Under the pieces are notes generated by a model that was not told where the DNA came from, searched no databases, and saw only the letters and a list, made by a program, of their open reading frames with translations. DNA of 64,000 nucleotides from Naumovozyma dairenensis CBS 421 (taxonomy: Eukaryota; Ascomycota; Saccharomycetes; Saccharomycetales; Saccharomycetaceae), in the NCBI RefSeq assembly GCF_000227115.2, contig NC_016480.1:744001-808000 (forward strand), read 5' to 3'. The stretch's first letter is position 1. Every line of letters begins with the position of its first letter. A program made the translations under genes and the position numbers. Below, piece after piece: positions 20,743 through 31,020 of the stretch.

Positions 20743-21895
20743 ATGGGTCGTATGCACAGTGCCGTATGTTATAAAACCTTATGATTATAAATCCAAATAT
20801 TTTAATACAGACCCTTATCCCATTATTTTTGAGTAGGGCATTTTTTAAATCAAAATATTACGAAGAAAATAATTCCTTTTATTATCTTCTATTTTATCAT
20901 AGGATCATTGCTACAAATTTTTTATTTGTTTCCGGTGTATGTCAGGGATTGTATCTTTTATTTTAGGATACAATCTTCTATAAGATCTTAAGAACTTTTT
21001 GGCATATTAGCTGGGTGATTCCAATTCTATCTTTCCATTATCATTTTCTCGTATTATATTAATGCTTCTTTGAGATTCTTAAATGAAATGTTTGGGACTT
21101 TCTTTTACGAGTATTTTTTTAAGAAAATGATAGGGAAAGACATATACCGATGGACAATTTTACTTTTACAAAGCATTCGAGCGCTATAGACGTGATCAAT
21201 GGAGAAAGTTGATTGTTTGTAGGTTAAGAAATGGTATATCATTCTGAACGCAAATAAAATTTCTTGTAGTAAAAAAAACCTATGAAAAAAATAGTTAGTT
21301 AATAATAGTAATTATATTTCTACGTAAAAAGCTTTTATGGTTTTATATTTGCTCTCTCAGTAAATTGGTGAAAGTCTTTGTGTGCTTTAGAGAATACAAG
21401 TTCTTGTTTTTACTAACAGTTGGTTTTTAAATTTTTTTGAAACTAATTTTTTTTTAACAGGGTAAAGGTATTTCCTCTTCTGCTATTCCATACTCTAGAA
21501 ACGCTCCAGCTTGGTTCAAGTTGTCCTCTGACTCTGTCATTGAACAAATCATCAAGTACGCCAGAAAGGGTTTAACTCCATCTCAAATCGGTGTCTTGTT
21601 GAGAGATGCTCACGGTGTTACTCAATCCCGTGTCATCACTGGTAACAAGATTATGAGAATCTTGAAATCTAACGGTTTAGCTCCAGATATTCCAGAAGAT
21701 TTATACTATTTGATTAAGAAGGCTGTCTCTGTTAGAAAGCATTTAGAAAGAAACAGAAAGGATAAGGATGCTAAATTCAGATTAATTTTAATCGAATCTA
21801 GAATTCACAGATTGGCTAGATACTACAGAACCGTTTCTGTTTTACCACCAAATTGGAAATACGAATCCGCCACTGCCTCCGCTTTGGTTAACTAG
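20743..21895 (+). CDS. RPS13: Ribosomal protein S13 (uS15), two exons
   Basis: Small-subunit ribosomal protein. Exon 1 (20743-20763) encodes MGRMHSA; exon 2 (21461-21895) continues [20 protein letters not shown] and runs to SATASALVN. The total is 151 residues, the same as S. cerevisiae Rps13 and near identical to it. An ORF call from Met at 21521 would drop the N-terminal domain. Codon use in exon 2 is strongly biased (GGT, TCC, GTC, AAG), as in highly expressed yeast genes. Rap1-like sites lie upstream. In S. cerevisiae this gene (YDR064W) is on another chromosome from GDI1, so its place here reflects lineage rearrangement. Confidence 0.98.
20764..21460 (+). other. RPS13 intron (697 nt)
   Basis: Donor GTATGT at 20764, branch point TACTAAC at 21411-21417, T-rich tract and acceptor CAG ending at 21460. 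A long 5' intron is usual for yeast ribosomal protein genes. I see no convincing snoRNA boxes in it. Confidence 0.95.
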
Positions 21896-22255
21896 TGTGT
21901 TTAATAATTTTATTATTAGTGTTTTCCCATTTTTTGTAAAATATATATGATTACGTATCATGTAATATAAATTTATTAAATCTCCTCTTCAGTTCAACAC
22001 AAGTTTCTGTTCCAAACTCTGATGATATAGTTGGTGTTAAGCATTCGTACGATTTATTATAAATACGACGTTAAAAAGTATATATGGAAAATCAATGAAA
22101 AGAAAGAAAAAATATGGTAGTTGTGTGAGATGCAAGGGAACGGAACAGTAATGAAAAACTTTACTTCTGGCTCTCTCGTTATATCATAAATTATATAGTT
22201 GTAGTCAAAAAAAAGGAAAAAGTTACACAATATATAGAAGTGTTTTAACTTTTGA
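21896..22255. other. Intergenic downstream of RPS13
   Basis: AT-rich 360 bp with the RPS13 3' end. Nothing recognised. Confidence 0.35.
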
Positions 22256-22798
22256 ATGAAGCTGCAGTTTGCAGCATCAAATGAAATGGTAAAGGATGGA
22301 ATGTACGTATGTAGCTTGGATTAGTTCCTTCAATTGAACCACGGGTGGAAAATAGTAATATGGAAGTTCAGAAAGACTCTCTACGCCATTGGATAAGTTG
22401 GCCGAGTAAATTAACTCGGAAGATTAAAAATTTTACCTTGTTATGTTATACTAACTTCCGCACTTGACATATTCAGTAGATGTACCAATATTTTACCAGG
22501 TACCCCACTGTTTGTCTTCTTTTATGGGTTCGTTTTAGTATTGGCATTGATTACTTTCTTAACACATATCTTGTGTGTCATCCTAAATCATTCTAATACA
22601 AGTGCTTTGTGTGAAATTTCATCAGAACGTAATTTTTTTTCAAAAAATGGTTTTAGAGAAACAGTAGCAGAGGAACACTCTGATACCCATGGTTCTCATA
22701 ATAATTTCAAGGTGGCTCAATGGTGTACTAAGAAATACAAGGTTAACCACGCAATTAAGGAAATTGATACAATCCAACTTCTAGTTTCCATACATTGA
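22256..22798 (+). CDS. Unknown two-exon gene, predicted membrane protein
   Basis: Not recognised. Exon 1 22256-22302 and exon 2 22477-22798 give about 122 residues. Exon 1 starts MKLQFAASNEMVKDG; splicing at GTACGT joins a split Ile codon to RCTNILPGTPLF. A strong membrane segment (VFFYGFVLVLALITFLTHIL) follows, then a polar, charged tail. The frame in exon 2 has no ATG near its 5' end, so it needs an upstream exon, and a perfect TACTAAC...CAG sits exactly where the frame opens. The competing GTATGT four bases downstream would give an immediate stop. It could be a decayed gene; no homologue is known to me. Confidence 0.4.
22303..22476 (+). other. Candidate intron (174 nt)
   Basis: Donor GTACGT (22303), branch point TACTAAC (22449-22455), acceptor CAG ending 22476, only 21 bases from the branch point. 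The signals are of the same quality as the two secure introns here, except for the C in the donor. Confidence 0.5.
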
Positions 22799-23011
22799 GT
22801 ACTTTTAATTAGCTTGAAATTATTGAAAGTAAAAACAGCAATACAGGAACAATTAGCAGGGACATAAATTCTCTTTAAGTCTTGTCAATATTCATAAGAA
22901 CTTTGATTAGTCATTGGACGTTTTTTTTGGGAATATAAACTAGAATATTACCTCTGATATATTCATCTTCAGCATTGAAGAACTTTTCACAACTTTCATA
23001 TGTTATGAGTT

Positions 23012-23252
23012 CTAACATATAGGTAAGTCCAAGTTCATGCATTTTTTTGAATAAAAATTATAGTACCAAGTTAGAGTTTTTCTTCTTGGGTTGTATGGTG
23101 TATCAGAAATCCAATGGTCAATATAGGTAGCATCTACCTTGATGATAGCGTTAACCTTGGAAAAATACTTGAGAGTCGAGATCTTTGTAGCACCTATAGC
23201 TAGCGGTGTTGAAGAGCAACACTGATACGATGATTAGGAGCAAGCATTTCAT
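23012..23252 (-). pseudogene. Relic of a small secreted protein, frameshifted
   Basis: Reading leftward from 23252, an ATG opens MKCLLLIIVSVLLFNTAS, a good signal peptide, but the frame stops soon after. A neighbouring frame that begins within the same bases continues AIGATKISTLKYFSKVNAI and then DATYIDHWISDTPYNPRRK and LTWYYNFY up to a stop at 23012, with composition like real protein. One indel would join them. The family is not recognised. It may be a decayed lineage-specific secreted protein. Confidence 0.4.
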
Positions 23253-23529
23253 AGCATTAATTTGTTTCCCACGGTTTTCTTCATTCTAATGTCTTAGAAG
23301 TGGAAGTAGCTTCATCGTTAGACTTTTGTTATTTTCTTGAATTCAATAGAATTAGAAGTATCATTGGTAATTGTAGTATGAAATTTCACAAAAATATATT
23401 TAGTACCATTGTTGCTGTTACTGATATTATATGTATTTTAGAAGAATGGCATATAAAACTTCCAATTGAGCCGTATGTACGTATGTATTCATATATAAAC
23501 ATAAGCATAAGGTAACGCAGACATATATG

Positions 23530-23557
23530 CTCTCTCTCTCTCTCTCTCTCTCTCTCT
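23530..23557. repeat. CT dinucleotide microsatellite
   Basis: Fourteen CT units, flanked by TA-rich sequence. Confidence 0.9.
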
Positions 23558-24059
23558 ATGTATACAGTATGCAATATATAACAATATAATACCAAAACCA
23601 TCCTACAGGTTTATATATAGGTCTACAATATATATTGAGTAGTAGTGTATATTAAGTATGGAGTGGGGTAGGTGAGTCCACAGGACTCTAATTAACACAT
23701 CTCCTAATGAAATGAACTCAACTTAGGTTCTGTGCAAGTTTGGACAGTCCACTAATAATGTATGTTTCTACGTGAAGTGCCCCAGTTATATATGTGTATA
23801 TATAGTCTACGATATCTTTCCATTCTTCCCATATACTATGCTATGCTTATACATAACTTCTTTTGTTTTTTAAATTAATAAAATAGAAGTAAAAACTAAA
23901 TATTCCATAAATTGTCCTGTAACGTTAGTCTCTCAGAGGTGTGTTCTCTTGTCCCTTTTAGATAACCTCCTCTAAGCAGAGAAGGAATTAATGTGTTAGC
24001 CAAGCACAATGGACAGAGACAGACATTTAAGGAGCCTAATTAATTTAATCATCATCTTC

Positions 24060-24797
24060 TTAGTCTTCTTCTTCTTCTTTTTGGAAGTCACCTAAAAGAT
24101 TTGGTTTCTCGATCTCAACGATTTTAATTTCTGAAAGCCATTTAGAAAGATCTTGTTCCCATTGCAAATCCTCATGATGATCATCTGTCTTCGTCTCATT
24201 AGTTTCGCCTTGAAGTCCTAATTTCTTTAAACCAGCAACCAATGATTTTATATCTTCCTCTGTAGCCTTTTCTCGAAGAAATTCCTCAAATAGAACCACA
24301 TTATACCGTTCATTTATAGGAGAATTGAATGACGTTATTATATCTTCACCATCCTTATCGTATATATGATTATTAATCAAATGAATGCCAGTTCTTGAAA
24401 ACAAAGCTTCATTACTCAATTGTAATTGATAAAATTGAGAACATCTAAAATGGAATTTAGAACAAAATCTAGACAAATAAGCGTAAGGATTATTTTCCCA
24501 AAGAAATTTCTTAGTTACTTCATCTATACTGAAAGGATCTCTAAGTCTTTCTGGAGATTTATTACATAATGGATATCCACATCTTTTGTTCAAGTTTCTT
24601 TCATCAATTAAATTCATATAAATATCTGGAGTAATTAATTTAGCTGTATATTTTAAAGTTGTCTCATCAGCACAATAAGAATCACAAAGCAAACTTATCA
24701 CTTCTAATGATAACATTTCTGCTTCATTCATGGAAAGTTGCCTATGTCTTTGGTATGGGCCCAAAGCGACCTTTTGTATCGTTTCAATAGTAGTCAT
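24060..24797 (-). CDS. RTR1: Rtr1, RNA polymerase II CTD phosphatase
   Basis: Atypical phosphatase/regulator acting on Ser5-P and Tyr1-P of the Pol II CTD, also linked to Pol II nuclear import. About 245 residues. The start is set at the second in-frame Met (MTTIETIQKVALGPYQ...), which matches the S. cerevisiae N-terminus; the frame opens 13 codons upstream at 24836. Conserved zinc site: RCGYPLCNKSPERLRDPF then YLSRFCSKFHFRCSQFY. The C-terminus is Lys/Glu-rich and ends GDFQKEEEED. It is divergent from EMP65, as in YER139C-YER140W. Confidence 0.95.
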   Translation of the reverse strand: MTTIETIQKVALGPYQRHRQLSMNEAEMLSLEVISLLCDSYCADETTLKYTAKLITPDIYMNLIDERNLNKRCGYPLCNKSPERLRDPFSIDEVTKKFLWENNPYAYLSRFCSKFHFRCSQFYQLQLSNEALFSRTGIHLINNHIYDKDGEDIITSFNSPINERYNVVLFEEFLREKATEEDIKSLVAGLKKLGLQGETNETKTDDHHEDLQWEQDLSKWLSEIKIVEIEKPNLLGDFQKEEEED

Positions 24798-25171
24798 AGT
24801 ATAAAACTCGTAACACAGTCTAGCAGATTTATTCAATTCTCCTTCCTCTTGCTATATCTTTCTAATCATATACACAACAATTGCCTTCCCAAATACACAA
24901 GTTGATGTGTTAATTCAATAAATATATTTGAAATAAACCAACTTTAAAGTTATTAAACCTTTCTTGATTTAACAGTGCGCACGTAAATACTATACTGCGG
25001 TATTACATAGAATACAGTACAGTTGACTTATATCTGAACAATGGGAAGATCATCGACCAGTTGAACGACACATTGGATAGTGAAGCGGCATTGAATTCGT
25101 ATTTTTTGATTTAAATAACAATTTGTGGACTTCTGTTTCCTTGAGATAGTAGAGCTTGGTATTATGAAATT
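24798..25171. promoter_or_regulatory. Divergent RTR1/EMP65 promoter region
   Basis: 374 bp between head-to-head genes; AT-rich, no site named. Confidence 0.35.
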
Positions 25172-26767
25172 ATGGTCAAGAAGACAAGAAATAGAAGTGC
25201 ATCATTCAAAAGAAAACGACAATATGATGTTGGTAATCGATGGAGACAATTAAAAGGCTTAGGAAACCGATTTATCCAAGCAATGGATCATCAAGGATTA
25301 CGCTCAGATAAAGAAATAGAAATGGAAGGAGATAGTGTTGATGAAGTGGAAATTGAACAATTATTAAATATGATAACCATGCCTATATACTTAGAAAAAT
25401 ATATGTTTTTTACATTATTAGCATGTTTTGATTGCTTCCTATATCATTTCACAGGATTACCAATTAAAATCATTCAAAATCTTTCCTTAACAAGGAAAAA
25501 CAAAACTATTACCTTTCCTACAGGATTGAATAAGCATAAACAACGGAAAAATTGGTTAACTAAGACTTATAAAGAAAGATGTCTGGTGTTTCTTATTGGA
25601 GTATCTTCCATGTTTCTAAGCAAATTGAATACATCAATCATCTATCACCGGATTAAGAGACAAAGTGCTATGAAATTGTATATGCTTTTCAGCGTCTTAG
25701 AGATGGCAGACATTTTACTTGCCAGTATGGGTCAAAGTCTTTCTGCTGTAGTGTTATCAAGAATTGGATACGGAAGAAAGATATATCAGAAGGGATTACT
25801 AATTTCTTTGAGTGTGATATATATTCTATTACATGGTTATGTCTTGGTATATCAAGCAGTTGCATTGAATGTGGCAGTTAATTCATATTCGAATTCATTA
25901 TTAACGCTATTATTATCCATGCAATTTGCTGAAATAAAATCGGCTGTCCTGAAGAAATTCGATAAAGAAGGTTTATTCCAAATCACTATTGCAGACGCTG
26001 TAGAGAGGTTCAAGCTATTTCTTCTCTTAATGATAATCATATTAAGAAACATTAGTGCCAATCCCATTGGACTTCCGACATCATGGTCATTTAAAAAAAG
26101 TTCCACTGTCTTGATGAATTTCTTATCGGGGCCCTTCATCAGTGTCATTGGTAGTGAAATTATAGTGGATTGGGTCAAACATGCATACATAAACAAATTT
26201 AATAGAATAAGACCTGAAATTTATGATAAATTTTTCTACATCACCTATAACGATCATACGACCAGTTTGAGGAAGTTTCAAGATAGAATGGGATTACCTA
26301 TACCTGCCTTTGTTGTATTATTTATAGTTATGGTCCGTCCCACATTATTCCAAATTTTCCAACAATCGAATTTTCCCCTCATAACTCAGAGCATAATAAT
26401 ATTAATTTTCAGTTTTTGGATATTAGTGATGATGAAATTTATCTTACATACAATCTTGGAAAAATGGGGGGTACAAATTCAAAAATCATGGGAGAAGGTG
26501 CCTGTTGATACCACTGTTAAAGAGTCACAGTATGTTCCAGGAATGTTATCCGACGGACAAGGTAAAGTAGATGAACTCTCCAGAATGGTGATTCATTTGG
26601 ATGACAAAATAGACTTCAAGAAAAGCAACCATCCAACGTATCTACCAGAGAGGTCTACAGAACTACCTCCAAGTCTTAATGATAAACGTATTGAGAGAAA
26701 TTTGAAGAAACCCAATGGGCTTGAAGAGGTGGCTCGATATAAGATGGTCTCCAAGAACATTTGGTAA
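25172..26767 (+). CDS. EMP65: Emp65/TAPT1-family ER membrane protein
   Basis: ER membrane protein of the TAPT1 family; in S. cerevisiae Emp65 works with the SUN-like protein Slp1 to protect newly made soluble ER proteins from degradation. 531 residues with a basic N-terminus (KKTRNRSASFKRKRQYD), about six to eight hydrophobic spans from residue 70, and the family block RHRIKRQSAMKLYMLFSVLEMADILLAS represented here by IKRQSAMKLYMLFSVLEMAD. GSEIIVDWVKHAYINKFNRI is the other conserved patch. The C-terminus is hydrophilic. Placement beside RTR1 and COX15 supports YER140W. Confidence 0.92.
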   Translation: MVKKTRNRSASFKRKRQYDVGNRWRQLKGLGNRFIQAMDHQGLRSDKEIEMEGDSVDEVEIEQLLNMITMPIYLEKYMFFTLLACFDCFLYHFTGLPIKIIQNLSLTRKNKTITFPTGLNKHKQRKNWLTKTYKERCLVFLIGVSSMFLSKLNTSIIYHRIKRQSAMKLYMLFSVLEMADILLASMGQSLSAVVLSRIGYGRKIYQKGLLISLSVIYILLHGYVLVYQAVALNVAVNSYSNSLLTLLLSMQFAEIKSAVLKKFDKEGLFQITIADAVERFKLFLLLMIIILRNISANPIGLPTSWSFKKSSTVLMNFLSGPFISVIGSEIIVDWVKHAYINKFNRIRPEIYDKFFYITYNDHTTSLRKFQDRMGLPIPAFVVLFIVMVRPTLFQIFQQSNFPLITQSIIILIFSFWILVMMKFILHTILEKWGVQIQKSWEKVPVDTTVKESQYVPGMLSDGQGKVDELSRMVIHLDDKIDFKKSNHPTYLPERSTELPPSLNDKRIERNLKKPNGLEEVARYKMVSKNIW

Positions 26768-27115
26768 CATTCACACACACACACACACACACACACAACA
26801 CACAACACACACGCTCTAGCATAGCATCATCGTTGCCATTGTCTTATTGTTCTTTTCTATTGTTGCTTGTTCGTTTGTTTGTTTGTTCGTTTGTTTGTTT
26901 TCCCTTAAAATCGTGGCTTGTTATTGTCAAAAAGACGTGAAATTGAAAAAAATTCAAGAAAGGTGCCCCTGAAGATTTCGTAATCAACAACAATAACAAC
27001 AAATCTATTTACATACATATTAATCATACAAGCATAGATTAATTTAATACATAGCACTTTACAAATAGTTAAGCAAGAGCTTTTCTTAGAGCAGTTGCCA
27101 AGAAAAAATAATACA
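26768..27115. repeat. Intergenic with CA and GTTT microsatellites
   Basis: The 26772-26812 stretch is a CA run with two CAACA interruptions, and 26868-26900 is a GTTT/GTTC tetranucleotide run. The rest is the COX15 promoter. No RNA gene seen. Confidence 0.7.
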
Positions 27116-28618
27116 ATGCTTTTCAGGAATCTGTTACTTGGTTCAAGGACCAAAGTATTGGCCAAATCGGCAAGTCCGGTCAATGTCTATAAACAACTTA
27201 CGAAAAGAACAATCTGTTCTACCAACGTGAAATCTTTGAGATTTGATCTAAATCAGAAATCAATGTTAATGAAAACATCTCCATTCACCAAGACCATTCC
27301 CCGTTCGTTTTCTTTGTCTTCTAAATTTTCAAATCCTACTACAATCGCTGCTAACGCCACCGCCACCACCACACCAGTCGTCTCTGAAGAATCATTAAAG
27401 ACAGCTAAATCAGTCGCATATTGGTTAATTGGTACATCAGGTTTAGTCTTTGGTATCGTCATCCTAGGTGGGTTAACCAGATTAACTGAATCCGGGTTAA
27501 GTATCACTGAATGGAAACCTGTTGCTGGCACATTACCACCATTGAATCAAAAACAATGGGAAGAAGAATTTGAAAAATATAAGGAATCACCTGAATTTAA
27601 ACAATTAAACTCTCATATCAATTTGGATGAATTCAAATTCATTTTCTTCATGGAATGGGTTCATAGATTATGGGGTCGTGCTATTGGTGCCGTGTTTATC
27701 TTACCAGCTGCTTATTTCGCTGTCTCTGGGAAAACTTCTCGTCATGTTAATAAAAGGTTACTTGGTTTAACTGGTCTATTGGCATTGCAAGGATTCCTTG
27801 GTTGGTGGATGGTTAAATCAGGGTTAGATCAAGAACAATTGACTGAAAGAAATTCAAAACCGACTGTGTCACAATATAGATTGACTACTCATTTGGGTGC
27901 TGCTTTCTTTTTGTATATGGGTATGTTATGGACTGGGTTTGAAATCTTGAGAGAACGTAAATGGATTAAAGATCCTGCTGAAGCTTTGAAACTTTTCAAG
28001 AAATTGGATAATGGGTCCATGGGTCCATTAAGGAAAATTTCCCTGGGGTTATTATTTGTAAGTTTCGTTACTGCTATGAGTGGTGGTATGGTAGCAGGTT
28101 TAGATGCGGGTTGGATTTATAACACATGGCCAAAAATGGGTGAACAATGGCTCCCACCTTCCCGTGAACTAATGGACGACAATTTCGCTCGTAGAGAAGA
28201 TAAGAAGGATCTATGGTGGAGAAACTTATTGGAAAATCCAACTACGGTCCAACTAGTTCATAGAACATTCGCATATACTAGTTTTGCTGCCGTGCTAGCT
28301 GCCCATATGTACTGTATTAAATTGAAGCATATCATTCCAAAAAATGCAAATACGACTATGCATGCCTTGATGGGTGTTGTTACATTCCAAGTCGGTTTAG
28401 GAATTTTTACTCTATTGTGGTTAGTACCAATCCCATTGGCTTCACTACATCAAGGTGGGGCGTTGGCTTTAGTGACAACTTCTTTAATTTTTGCTGTGCA
28501 ATTAAGAAAGCCAAGAATGCCAATTAGAAACTTGATTAACAGTTTATACATCCAAAAATTGCAACCAAGTAGCAAGATTCTCAATGAGGCAGCTAAATTC
28601 TCTAACAAGGCATTGTAA
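27116..28618 (+). CDS. COX15: Heme A synthase Cox15
   Basis: Inner-mitochondrial-membrane enzyme that oxidises heme O to heme A for cytochrome oxidase. 500 residues from the ATG at 27116 (the frame opens earlier only through a TTG). Order: Arg/Ser-rich presequence, then eight predicted membrane spans. Landmarks are GGLTRLTESGLSITEWKPV, EWVHRLWGRAIGAVF (heme-ligand His), TTHLGAAFFLYMG, GLDAGWIYNTWPKMGEQW, LVHRTFAYTSF and LASLHQGGALALVT, all typical of eukaryotic Cox15. HAP3, elsewhere in the window, encodes part of the activator of respiratory genes. Confidence 0.97.
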   Translation: MLFRNLLLGSRTKVLAKSASPVNVYKQLTKRTICSTNVKSLRFDLNQKSMLMKTSPFTKTIPRSFSLSSKFSNPTTIAANATATTTPVVSEESLKTAKSVAYWLIGTSGLVFGIVILGGLTRLTESGLSITEWKPVAGTLPPLNQKQWEEEFEKYKESPEFKQLNSHINLDEFKFIFFMEWVHRLWGRAIGAVFILPAAYFAVSGKTSRHVNKRLLGLTGLLALQGFLGWWMVKSGLDQEQLTERNSKPTVSQYRLTTHLGAAFFLYMGMLWTGFEILRERKWIKDPAEALKLFKKLDNGSMGPLRKISLGLLFVSFVTAMSGGMVAGLDAGWIYNTWPKMGEQWLPPSRELMDDNFARREDKKDLWWRNLLENPTTVQLVHRTFAYTSFAAVLAAHMYCIKLKHIIPKNANTTMHALMGVVTFQVGLGIFTLLWLVPIPLASLHQGGALALVTTSLIFAVQLRKPRMPIRNLINSLYIQKLQPSSKILNEAAKFSNKAL

Positions 28619-29114
28619 TCGATATTATAAAAGAGTTCGATAGCCCGGGGCTAAGAAACTTTCTTTCTTTCTTTCTTGTATCTAGTGATCGATATATGAT
28701 GTCTACTTCTGTGAATATTTATTTAAATATCTAAGACTGTATCAAAAAAAGTTATTTAATCTAATTAAAAAATAAAAATAGTGCTATGCTTTTGATTATG
28801 ATTGTTTTCACTGCGCTTCAATATATATATATTGAAGTATAAAGGGGTGCTTTCCTTCTGCTAGATAGATTATTGATACTGTCCATATTCCTTTCCACAA
28901 TTGCTAATAACACTTCTTTATCGCTCGAAGGCGTTAATCCTCATCTTGTTTATCGTTTGTCCTTGGAGCAGACTTATAATCTACGGTTTTTCTACTAAAG
29001 TTTCGTTCATTGCTGCGACGTTCTTCCGATGACCTAGATGACACATTCGATGTCCACGCAAGCCTAATTGATGTAGTTCAGCCGTATACTTTGCAATCAT
29101 ACAAACTAGGTAAA
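28619..29114. other. Convergent COX15/MAG1 3' region
   Basis: About 500 bp between stop codons, longer than usual for convergent genes. It has a TTTC run (28657-28677), a near-palindrome TAGCCCGGGGCTA (28640-28652), a TA dyad near 28820, and on the minus strand a short frame with protein-like composition ending at 28934 (see findings). Confidence 0.4.
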
Positions 29115-30035
29115 CTATTGATGGCCTCTGGCAAAATCATTTTCATTTTTGATAACAGCATCTAAATGTGTATTCGACATACGCCATAATATGAACATGA
29201 ATACTGATCTGTAAGGCGCAAATCTTTCTGCGCACTTTTCCATTATATCATCGTCATATATTTTCCAATTAACTTTCTTGTGTTTTATTTTACTTTTCTT
29301 AATAACACCTCTTGTACTTATTAGCGATTTTACCAACTCAGGTTTATCAGACAGATATTTGGAAAATCCTCTTGCTATACCTAGATCCTCAGCAGCAAAT
29401 ACATCAAAACGTCTTAACCCTGTAATTAAAAACATTTTAGCTGACCAGGGACCAATACCTTTAATATTCTTCACTAATTCATCAATAATTTCTTGATCGT
29501 TATCCTTTCCGTCAAATAACTTCCTTATGTTTTCTTCATTCTCATAAAAATAAGTAGTCAAAGAATCCAGATATGTCATTTTCCGTTGACTTAACCCACA
29601 CGCTAATATTTGTTTCCTTTCATCATCATCTTTTAAGTCATGATATAAATCCTTATACGTGGGGAATTTATTATCAAAATGTTCAATAAATTTTTTCTTG
29701 ATACTTTTGGCAGCATGACCACTTAATTGTTGTGCCACTATAACACTTGCCAATCTTGCAAAATAGGATTGTAAAGTATTATCAGCTTCACTAGTTAACA
29801 AATATAATGGAGCTTCATGAATTAATAAAGGTTCAAGTAAAGTCGGATCGACTTTGATTATATATTGGCAAGCCTTATTGAATTCTTCAATATGCTTTAA
29901 AGCAAATTCTTTAGGTATTTCGGAAGGAAGATCAATCTTGGCATCAACTTTAAGGACTTTTGTTTCTGCTTGAGTGTCTTCGTTTTTTATTGTGGAGTCC
30001 TCCAGTTCGACTTCAGCGATTGTTCTTTTCGTCAT
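29115..30035 (-). CDS. MAG1: 3-methyladenine DNA glycosylase Mag1
   Basis: Removes 3-methyladenine and other alkylated bases at the start of base-excision repair; APN2 in this window can process the resulting sites. 306 residues from the ATG at 30035. The frame is open further upstream, but that part is rich in Ile/Tyr/Lys and unlike Mag1. HhH-GPD features: ARLASVIVAQQLSGHAAKSI, helix-hairpin-helix IKGIGPWSAKMFL (about 191-203) and catalytic Asp217 in VFAAEDLGIARG, then PYRSVFMFILWRMSN. Length agrees with S. cerevisiae Mag1 (296). Convergent with COX15, as in YER141W-YER142C. Confidence 0.96.
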   Translation of the reverse strand: MTKRTIAEVELEDSTIKNEDTQAETKVLKVDAKIDLPSEIPKEFALKHIEEFNKACQYIIKVDPTLLEPLLIHEAPLYLLTSEADNTLQSYFARLASVIVAQQLSGHAAKSIKKKFIEHFDNKFPTYKDLYHDLKDDDERKQILACGLSQRKMTYLDSLTTYFYENEENIRKLFDGKDNDQEIIDELVKNIKGIGPWSAKMFLITGLRRFDVFAAEDLGIARGFSKYLSDKPELVKSLISTRGVIKKSKIKHKKVNWKIYDDDIMEKCAERFAPYRSVFMFILWRMSNTHLDAVIKNENDFARGHQ

Positions 30036-31020
30036 TATTCTAGGGTACTTTGTTTGAAATATATGCCAGATTATCTTGAGTCTCACTTCAAGTGCGAAAG
30101 TAGTGGATGATATAAACTTTTTTTTAGTGACATAACACTTACATATAGATATATATATATATATGATTCCAACCTTACCTTGATGGGACATAACTTGAAG
30201 TTTCTTTCACATATGGAAGTTTCGATATATGACCCTCGATCTTTTGATAGTCCACATAGTTATTCAGAATGTTTCCGATGCGTGGCATTCTCGGATCCCT
30301 ACGGAGTTTTCTTGCACGACACCCTTATTACCAAGAATATGCCACGTTGGTATTAAGCAGTGAAATATGAACAAATTGTCAAAGTAGCTTGTCTCTTTTG
30401 AAAGGATTAATTACAAACTGGTTGTACTGCTACGGTTACGTAGACCTTTCTCTTATTTGACATGAATCTATGTAAGTAGTCAGTAATATAAGGATATGAA
30501 CTTACCCATTTTTAAGACATCTCAACTTGTAAATTGTGCATCATGTTAGGAAGTGCAAAACGGAATGAGAAAGTAAGATATGATTATAAGTCATTAGGAA
30601 AATATTAGAGTTGAAAATTATGTACGTATATTCGTAGTATATATAAATATGCATGATTAAATGAATTGAATAATAATAATGTAATGTAGAGGACAAAATG
30701 AGATAGAAAAAGTTCATAAAATTGTTCAATGTTTTTTTATTGTATTATAACAATTTTTAGAGCAACTTCTAGAATTAGAGACCCAATTCCCGATTTTTAA
30801 TTTTCTTAGTTATCTATTCTGGCTCCTTGTATTTTAATTATTGAATTTATCATTGAGAAGGATCACATTTTTTGTTGTTATTGTTAATGTTTGTTCATAG
30901 ACTACAAAGCTCTTTCAATATATATAAAATATTGGATACCTTGTTGATGCTACTATTATATGATGCAGTTTGTTTGTTTGTTTTCTTCAATTTTTTTGTG
31001 ATTATTAGTAATTAAAATGC
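30036..31020. other. Intergenic MAG1 promoter / transporter 3' region
   Basis: 985 bp, strongly AT-rich. The 62-codon frame at 30541-30729 is Ile/Tyr-rich and not gene-like. A TA run lies at 30150-30165. No RNA gene seen. Confidence 0.35.

Larger units (their letters stand above)
22799..24059. other. Gene-poor region upstream of the RTR1 3' end
   Basis: 1.26 kb without an intact gene. It holds a broken secreted-protein-like relic (listed separately), a CT microsatellite and TA-rich stretches. The 71-codon frames near 23300-23600 are explained by repeats and look random. Confidence 0.4.

Noticed and set aside
20764..21460. Possible snoRNA in the RPS13 intron
   Set aside because: No convincing paired C/D or H/ACA boxes seen by eye.
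23300..23601. 71-codon frames on both strands near 23.4 kb
   Set aside because: The minus frame is the CT repeat read as Arg-Glu; the plus frame has no homologue.
27095..27115. Upstream extension of COX15
   Set aside because: Begins with TTG; the ATG at 27116 gives a normal mitochondrial presequence.
30036..30191. 52-residue N-terminal extension of MAG1
   Set aside because: Ile/Tyr/Lys-rich and unlike Mag1; ATG at 30035 fits the family length.
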